This document shows positions 6,719 through 10,629 of a stretch of 10,629 nucleotides of DNA, in pieces. The notes below the pieces were generated by a model. The model saw only the letters and a program-made list of their open reading frames with translations, searched no databases and was not told the origin of the DNA. How positions within the stretch are numbered: position 1 is the first letter of the stretch; every line of letters begins with the position of its first letter. The DNA is from Acidimicrobiia bacterium (GTDB lineage: Bacteria; Actinomycetota; Acidimicrobiia; Acidimicrobiales; Iamiaceae). The DNA lies in contig JAFBAD010000232.1 of assembly GCA_019247975.1 (NCBI GenBank), forward strand, positions 1 to 10,629, written 5' to 3'. Both the position numbers and the translations under genes were made by a program.

Positions 6719-7828
6719 GTGGGTGATCATCCGGTCGTCCCCGACTACGGCGGGGCGTGCATCGCCAACGTCGTGCCCGCGCTGCTCGAGCCCGGCCCCG
6801 AACGGCCCTCCTGGTTCCCGGCCGGAGCGATCGACGCGAGCCAGGTGGTCCTGCTGGTGCTCGACGGTCTCGGCTGGGAGCAGCTCGAGACCCGCCGGCA
6901 CCTCGCCCCCACGCTCTCGGCGATGGCCGGCGGCCCGATCACGAGCGTCGTGCCCTCGACCACGGCGACTGCGCTCACGTCGATCGCGACGGGCCTCACG
7001 CCGGGCGAGCACGGTGTCGTCGGCTACAGGGTCGCGGTCGACGGCGAGGTGCTCAACATCCTCCGCTGGACCACGCCCTCGGGCGACGCCCGCGGCCGCA
7101 TCGACCCGTACCGGTTCCAGCCGCAGGCCGCCTTCTGCGGGCAGCGGCCGTCGATCGTCACGAAGGCCGAGTTCGTCAGCTCGGGGTTCAGCGGGGCGCA
7201 CCTGTCCGACGTGCGCTTCCACGGGTACCGGGTGCCGTCGACGCTGGTGGCCGAGCTGCGCCGGCAGCTGCGGGCGGGTGAGCCGTTCGTCTACGCGTAC
7301 TACGACGGCATCGACAAGGTGTCCCACGAGTACGGGCTCGGCGAGTTCTTCGACGCGGAGATCGCGGCGGCCGACCGGCTGGTCGCGGACATCCTCTCCG
7401 TGCTGCCCCGCGACGCCGCGCTGGTGATCACCGCCGACCACGGCCAGGTCGACGTGGGCGACCGCATGGTGCCGCTCCACCCCGACGTGACCGCGCACGT
7501 GTCCTTCCAGTCGGGCGAGGGCCGGTTCCGCTGGCTGCACGCCCGACCCGGACGCGCACCCGCGCTGCACGCCGCTGCGGTCGAGCACCACGCCGACGTC
7601 GCGTGGGTCCGCACCCGGGACGAGACCGTGGACGACGGCTGGTGGGGGCCGGGCGTGAGCGACCAGGCCCGCTCCCGGCTCGGCGACGTCGCCCTGGTCA
7701 CCCGGGACGAGGTGGCGTTCAGTGACCCGGCCGACACCGGCCCGTTCAGCCTGGTCGGGCGGCACGGCTCGCTGACCGGGGCGGAGATGTTTGTGCCGCT
7801 GCTGGTGGGGTTAGCGTCGGACCCATGA
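6719..7828 (+). CDS. Alkaline-phosphatase-superfamily phosphodiesterase/nucleotide pyrophosphatase
   Basis: This 369-residue protein (numbered from GTG 6719) belongs to the type I phosphodiesterase/nucleotide pyrophosphatase branch of the alkaline phosphatase superfamily, two-metal hydrolases of phosphate mono- or diesters. The set of metal and catalytic residues is visible: D49 in VLDGLG, probable nucleophile T82 in PSTTATALTSIATG, D199 and H203 in GIDKVSHEYG, D240-H241 in TADHGQ, and H349 in GRHGSLTG. No signal peptide or membrane anchor is seen, so it is probably cytoplasmic. GTG 6719 has a GGGAAGG purine run 8 bases upstream and sits 7 residues before the conserved PDYGG. An earlier GTG at 6692 would add nine residues and could be read from a leaderless transcript. 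The substrate cannot be inferred. The stop overlaps the bpa start as ATGA. Confidence 0.85.
   Translation: MGDHPVVPDYGGACIANVVPALLEPGPERPSWFPAGAIDASQVVLLVLDGLGWEQLETRRHLAPTLSAMAGGPITSVVPSTTATALTSIATGLTPGEHGVVGYRVAVDGEVLNILRWTTPSGDARGRIDPYRFQPQAAFCGQRPSIVTKAEFVSSGFSGAHLSDVRFHGYRVPSTLVAELRRQLRAGEPFVYAYYDGIDKVSHEYGLGEFFDAEIAAADRLVADILSVLPRDAALVITADHGQVDVGDRMVPLHPDVTAHVSFQSGEGRFRWLHARPGRAPALHAAAVEHHADVAWVRTRDETVDDGWWGPGVSDQARSRLGDVALVTRDEVAFSDPADTGPFSLVGRHGSLTGAEMFVPLLVGLASDP
7812..7817 (+). promoter_or_regulatory. Possible -10 box for a leaderless bpa transcript
   Basis: TAGCGT lies 7 bases before ATG 7825, inside the end of the phosphodiesterase gene, where no Shine-Dalgarno is evident. The spacing puts a start site at or one base before the ATG. 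If active, bpa would have its own promoter besides co-transcription. The box is short and could arise by chance. Confidence 0.3.
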
Positions 7829-8349
7829 CCGATCCCACCGGTTCGACCGGCCCGGAGGTGGCGCACGGCGAGCTCGTGACCATGCCGGCGCCTGGCGCAG
7901 AGGACGAAGAGCGGCGGGAGGCGGTCGAAGAGCCGGCCAAGGTCATGCGGATCGGCTCGATGATCAAGCAGCTGCTCGAGGAGGTCCGCACGGCCGACCT
8001 GGACGAGCCGGCCCGGGCCCGGCTGCGCGAGATCTACGAGACGTCGGTCAAGGAGCTCGGCAGCGCGCTCTCGCCCGATCTGCGTGACGAGCTCGACCGC
8101 GTGGCGATCCCCTTCGGCGGCGACCACCCCTCGGAGGCGGAGCTGCGCATCGCACAGGCGCAGCTGGTCGGTTGGCTCGAAGGGCTGTTCCACGGCATCC
8201 AGGCGACGCTGTTCGCTCAGCAGATGGCGGCTCGCGCCCAGCTCGACGACATGCGTCGCCAGCTGCCCGGCGGCCAGCCCATGCCGGGCCAGCCGATGCC
8301 GGGCCAGCCGATGCCCGACGCCGCCGAGCGCCCCGGCACGTACCTCTAA
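7825..8349 (+). CDS. bpa: Bacterial proteasome activator Bpa/PafE
   Basis: Bpa is an ATP-independent ring activator that docks on the actinobacterial 20S proteasome, opens its gate and feeds in unfolded substrates such as the heat-shock repressor HspR in mycobacteria. The 174-residue length matches the family. The helical core (about 48-148) is very close to the mycobacterial protein as I recall it: RIGSMIKQLLEEVR, then LRDELDRVAIPF, then an ELRIAQAQLVGWLEGLFHG run and FAQQMAARAQL. The N-terminal 45 residues are acidic and low-complexity. The tail carries three GQPMP repeats (150-164) and ends in GTYL, corresponding to the GQYL gate-opening C-terminus of the mycobacterial protein. ATG 7825 overlaps the previous stop as ATGA. 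The gene implies a 20S proteasome elsewhere in the genome. Confidence 0.95.
   Translation: MTDPTGSTGPEVAHGELVTMPAPGAEDEERREAVEEPAKVMRIGSMIKQLLEEVRTADLDEPARARLREIYETSVKELGSALSPDLRDELDRVAIPFGGDHPSEAELRIAQAQLVGWLEGLFHGIQATLFAQQMAARAQLDDMRRQLPGGQPMPGQPMPGQPMPDAAERPGTYL
8272..8316 (+). repeat. bpa: Three tandem 15-base units encoding GQPMP
   Basis: The units start at 8272, 8287 and 8302 and differ only at two third codon positions. They form the flexible linker between the helical bundle and the C-terminal GTYL motif of Bpa. Such exact in-frame units can change number by slippage, so linker length may vary between strains. Confidence 0.9.
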
Positions 8350-8367
8350 GACTTCGCCCCACCCGTT

Positions 8368-9060
8368 TTGGCCCCTCGATCTCTACCGAACCGGAGAGAT
8401 CCGGGCGGCAGAACGCGTCTGCTGCTGGTCCGGCACGGGGCGGCGAACGCGGCGGACACCGGGGTGATCGCCGGCATCAAGGGTTGCACCGGCCTGTCCG
8501 ACCTCGGCCGCCGCCAGGCCGAGGCCCTGCGGGACCGGCTCGCGTCCCACCCGATGCCCGTCGACGTGGTGCGCACCAGCGTCCTGCCCCGGGCGATCGA
8601 GACCGCGGCGATCATCGCCCCGGCCCTCGGTGGCGGAGCGGCGGTGCAGGACTGCGACCTGTGCGAGCTGCACCCCGGTGAGTGCGACGGGATGACGTGG
8701 GAGGAGTGGCGGGGCACCTACGGCGTCGATCCGTCGAAGGACCTCGACCAGGAGATGTCGCCGGGCGGCGAGAGCATCATCGGCTTCGCCCGCCGGGTGA
8801 TCGCCGCCCTCCAGCGGCTGCTCGACGAGCACGCCGGCCGCTCGATCGCGCTCGTCGTGCACGGCGGGGTGATCTCGGCGTCGATGCTGCACCTGCTCGG
8901 CGTCGACGAGGAGGCGGTGCGCCTCGGCCGGCCGTTCTGGTTCGATCCCGAGAACACGTCGCTCACGCAGTGGTCGCGCAACGACGACTCCGGTCAGTGG
9001 ACCCTGGCCCGCTACAACGACGCCGCCCACCTGGAAGGCCTCGCCGTCAGTCGGGCATGA
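8368..9060 (+). CDS. Histidine phosphatase (phosphoglycerate mutase-like) family protein
   Basis: The protein has the branch-1 histidine phosphatase signature: R22-H23-G24 with the phospho-accepting histidine, an LSDLGRRQAEAL block, an R-A-I-E-T-A block, and the second catalytic histidine H165 in VVHGGV. Such enzymes remove phosphate from small metabolites or proteins; the substrate is unknown. From TTG 8368 it is 230 residues. The start is the weak point: TTG 8368 is the only ATG/GTG/TTG between the bpa stop and the RHG motif, has no Shine-Dalgarno, and the 17 residues it adds span an inverted repeat at 8378-8401. Family members usually begin 2-5 residues before LLLVRHG, so a non-standard start near 8413-8419 or a sequence error is possible. 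The frame is the same as bpa. The 3' end overlaps the opposite VOC gene by 14 bases. Confidence 0.85.
   Translation: MAPRSLPNRRDPGGRTRLLLVRHGAANAADTGVIAGIKGCTGLSDLGRRQAEALRDRLASHPMPVDVVRTSVLPRAIETAAIIAPALGGGAAVQDCDLCELHPGECDGMTWEEWRGTYGVDPSKDLDQEMSPGGESIIGFARRVIAALQRLLDEHAGRSIALVVHGGVISASMLHLLGVDEEAVRLGRPFWFDPENTSLTQWSRNDDSGQWTLARYNDAAHLEGLAVSRA
8378..8401. repeat. Inverted repeat GATCTCT-N10-AGAGATC
   Basis: Two perfect 7-base arms flank a 10-base centre, just after bpa and before the histidine phosphatase core. The same arms at the same spacing recur at 9487-9510. No T-run follows, so a standard intrinsic terminator is unlikely. A protein-binding site or a trimmed copy of a dispersed palindrome are alternatives. 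Confidence 0.6.
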
Positions 9061-9454
9061 CCCGCCGGTCGTTGCCCGGGTCGGCGTAGGCGCCCTCCAT
9101 CGCGGTCGGCCGGTCGACCCGCAGCAGCGCGACCTCGATGCCCGACGGGCTGCGCAGCAGGACGGTCGGCCCTTCGGGTGTCCCGGCGGACGGGCCCTCG
9201 ACCCGCCAGCCTCCGGCTTCCATGGCCGCCTGCGCCGCGTCGAGGTCGTCCACCGCGTAGATCGGCAGGATCGAGCCCGACGGTCGGTGGTCGGCGACCA
9301 GCACCGCCGGCCCGACCCCCGGGTCGACCGCGGCCACGTCCGCGCCGAACGCCTGGAACCGCCAGCGCGGCGCGTCCCCGCCGACCGCGGCGAGCCACGC
9401 CCGCAGCTCGGCCGCGGTGTCCTCCGCTCCGACGTACAGGTACCGCAGTTCCAT
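9047..9454 (-). CDS. VOC-fold (glyoxalase/bleomycin resistance-like) protein
   Basis: This 135-residue protein has the layout of a VOC superfamily member: an opening strand (RYLYVGAED), a helix (TAAELRAWLAA), then strands leading to a second half with P-I-Y-A-V-D-D-L-D-A-A, V-L-L-R-S-P-S-G-I-E-V-A-L-L and a conserved late Glu. VOC proteins bind a metal and handle small molecules as lyases, dioxygenases or resistance proteins. The usual first-half metal ligand is not obvious, so catalysis is uncertain. ATG 9454 has a strong Shine-Dalgarno on the minus strand (GGAGG at 9467-9463, 8 bases away). The palindrome at 9475-9522 is immediately upstream. The 3' end overlaps the convergent histidine phosphatase gene. 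Confidence 0.75.
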   Translation of the reverse strand: MELRYLYVGAEDTAAELRAWLAAVGGDAPRWRFQAFGADVAAVDPGVGPAVLVADHRPSGSILPIYAVDDLDAAQAAMEAGGWRVEGPSAGTPEGPTVLLRSPSGIEVALLRVDRPTAMEGAYADPGNDRRVMPD

Positions 9455-9474
9455 CCCGTCCCCCTCCCGGAGCG

Positions 9475-9522
9475 ATTCTGCGTGCGGATCTCTGGCGTTC
9501 GCCAGAGATCTGCACGCAGGAT
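9475..9522. repeat. 48-base near-perfect palindrome
   Basis: Bases pair symmetrically around 9498/9499: 23 pairs with a 2-base TT centre, of which two are G-T (9486/9511 and 9477/9520) and the rest Watson-Crick. It fills most of the gap between the membrane protein stop and the VOC gene start. As RNA it would be a very stable hairpin on either strand. Leaving the hairpin on the minus strand the sequence is GC-rich with no U-run, so it is not a textbook intrinsic terminator. It may be a terminator of a GC-rich type, a REP-like dispersed element or a large operator. Confidence 0.85.
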
Positions 9523-9533
9523 GCCCACTGGGG

Positions 9534-10629
9534 TCAGCGGAGGGCGGCGTAGCGGGCCCGCGTGTCGTGGAGCTGGCGACGGCGCTGCTCGAAGGTGGCG
9601 CCGAGCGCGAGCAGGAAGGCGCCGGTGGCGCCGATGATCAGCCAGCTCGGCAGGTCGTCCATCACCGGGACGAGCTGCCGGAGACCGAGCACGAAGACGA
9701 CCGCGGCGCCGGCGTCGACCGGGGCCTTGCGACCGGTGACCGCACCGAGGGCCAGGACCAGGGCACCGGCGATCAACCCGCCGAGCGGGCGCACCAGACC
9801 CGGGTCGGTGCAGGCGAGCACGACGGTCGGGGCCAGGGCGACGACCAGGGCCGGCCCCTCGATCAGCCACGACTCGAGGTGCTCGCCGCTCCGCTGGAAC
9901 CAGCGCTGCGCGCACACCCCGACGCCGAGCAGCACGGCCGCGAGGGGCAGCGTGTAGGCCTCGGCCGTCGCCACCCCCGCCGAGGCGAGCTGCAGCCACA
10001 CGAAGGCGAGGCCCTCGATCGCGGCCACGCCGGCGAGCGGCCGGCGGCCCGGCCGGACCGAGTGGATCCCGGCGGCCAGGGCACCGGTGCCGAACAGCGC
10101 GGCAGCGGTCCGTGGGTCGTGGCTCTCCACGATCCAGCAGAGCGCGGCGCCGTGGAGCGCCCAGCCGGCGGCCTCGGTGGCGAGGGCCAGGAGCCCGTCG
10201 ATCCGGTGCCACTCCTGCCGGCCGGTGGGGTCCAGCACCAGGCCCCCGAGCAGCCCGAGGGCGAGCCCGGTCGCGGTGGCGACGACGAGGTTCCCGGCCG
10301 CCGTGGCCCCGAGTGCGGAGGCGCCCACGCCGGCGGTCACCGCTGCGGCGACGATCGCCGCGAACGAGGTGACGACGGCCAGGTGGCGGTCCTCGTGCAG
10401 CGTGCCGGCCAGCGCCAGCACCCCGGCGGCGAGGGCGATGGTCGCCGCGCCCACGACGGACAGCCCCGGGGTGGCGGTCGACCAGGCGACCGTCAAGGCA
10501 CCGACCGCTGCGGTCGCGGCGGCGAGGCTCCAGCGGACGTCGTCGCGCTGGCCGGCCAGCAGGCAGACGGCTGCGAGGGCCACGGTGGCACCGGCCGCGA
10601 CGAGCGTCGTGCCCGCGAGGTCGAGCGGG
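9534..10629 (-). CDS. Multi-pass membrane protein, SCO7613-C-terminal-like (5' end outside window)
   Basis: The minus-strand frame stays open to the right edge, so the start is probably outside; a GTG at 10583 is only the first internal candidate. The visible 360 or so residues are an Ala/Leu/Val/Gly-rich series of about ten to twelve hydrophobic segments with very short loops. It closes with L-P-S-W-L-I-I-G-A-T-G, L-L-A-L-G-A-T-F-E-Q-R-R-R-Q-L and a basic helical tail. That ending resembles actinobacterial proteins annotated as SCO7613 C-terminal domain-containing membrane proteins, which are large and of unknown function. I see no catalytic motif. It has no visible link to the neighbouring VOC gene beyond strand. 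Confidence 0.75.
   Translation of the reverse strand, partial: PLDLAGTTLVAAGATVALAAVCLLAGQRDDVRWSLAAATAAVGALTVAWSTATPGLSVVGAATIALAAGVLALAGTLHEDRHLAVVTSFAAIVAAAVTAGVGASALGATAAGNLVVATATGLALGLLGGLVLDPTGRQEWHRIDGLLALATEAAGWALHGAALCWIVESHDPRTAAALFGTGALAAGIHSVRPGRRPLAGVAAIEGLAFVWLQLASAGVATAEAYTLPLAAVLLGVGVCAQRWFQRSGEHLESWLIEGPALVVALAPTVVLACTDPGLVRPLGGLIAGALVLALGAVTGRKAPVDAGAAVVFVLGLRQLVPVMDDLPSWLIIGATGAFLLALGATFEQRRRQLHDTRARYAALR

Noticed and set aside
5648..7765. A 705-codon minus-strand open frame
   Set aside because: It runs through three well-supported genes in a shadow frame and has low-complexity Arg/Asp/Val composition.
7812..8349. bpa as part of a phage or mobile island
   Set aside because: No integrase, repeat borders or composition change are seen; the core sequence is that of a vertically inherited housekeeping protein.
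8383..10212. A 609-codon minus-strand open frame
   Set aside because: It crosses the palindrome and several genes in a different frame, is Arg/Ala/Pro-rich and has no recognisable motif; the histidine phosphatase, VOC and membrane protein frames all carry family signatures.

Overview
The window is about 10.6 kb of very GC-rich, gene-dense DNA from an actinobacterium. Four things point there: GC-dominated third codon positions, frequent GTG starts and 1-20 base overlaps between genes, a bacterial proteasome activator (Bpa/PafE, found only with the actinobacterial 20S proteasome), and a mycobacterial-style LpqY-SugABC transporter. A member of Acidimicrobiia or a nearby deep actinobacterial lineage is my best guess, but the class is inference. 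The whole window looks chromosomal. I see no transposase, integrase, CRISPR array, tRNA or rRNA, and no gene-free stretch reaches 100 bases.

Region 1 (1-1805, + strand) is a housekeeping operon: the 3' end of a TraR/DksA-type regulator, then lspA (lipoprotein signal peptidase), then an RluD-family pseudouridine synthase. Each start overlaps the stop before it. Region 2 (1863-6185, + strand) is a complete four-gene ABC importer: a substrate-binding lipoprotein, two inner-membrane permeases and an ATPase with a regulatory C-terminal domain. The binding protein carries several stretches I recognise from mycobacterial LpqY, so trehalose is the most likely substrate. LspA from region 1 would mature this lipoprotein.

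Region 3 (6166-6627, - strand) is an Rrf2-family repressor-like regulator, convergent with the ATPase gene and divergent from region 4. Region 4 (6719-9060, + strand) holds an alkaline-phosphatase-superfamily phosphodiesterase, the proteasome activator bpa and a histidine phosphatase, the first two overlapping. Region 5 (9047-10629, - strand) has a VOC-fold protein, whose 3' end overlaps the histidine phosphatase, and a large multi-pass membrane protein that runs off the right edge.

No wholly new system is evident. The best leads are two inverted repeats sharing the same half-sites at the same spacing (GATCTCT-N10-AGAGATC at 8378-8401 and 9487-9510, the second inside a 48-base near-perfect palindrome); a DksA-like protein with three of four zinc cysteines lost; an Rrf2 regulator with two of the three usual cluster cysteines; a histidine phosphatase without a convincing start, in frame with bpa; and several starts preceded at 7-8 bases by a TANNNT box, suggesting leaderless transcripts.
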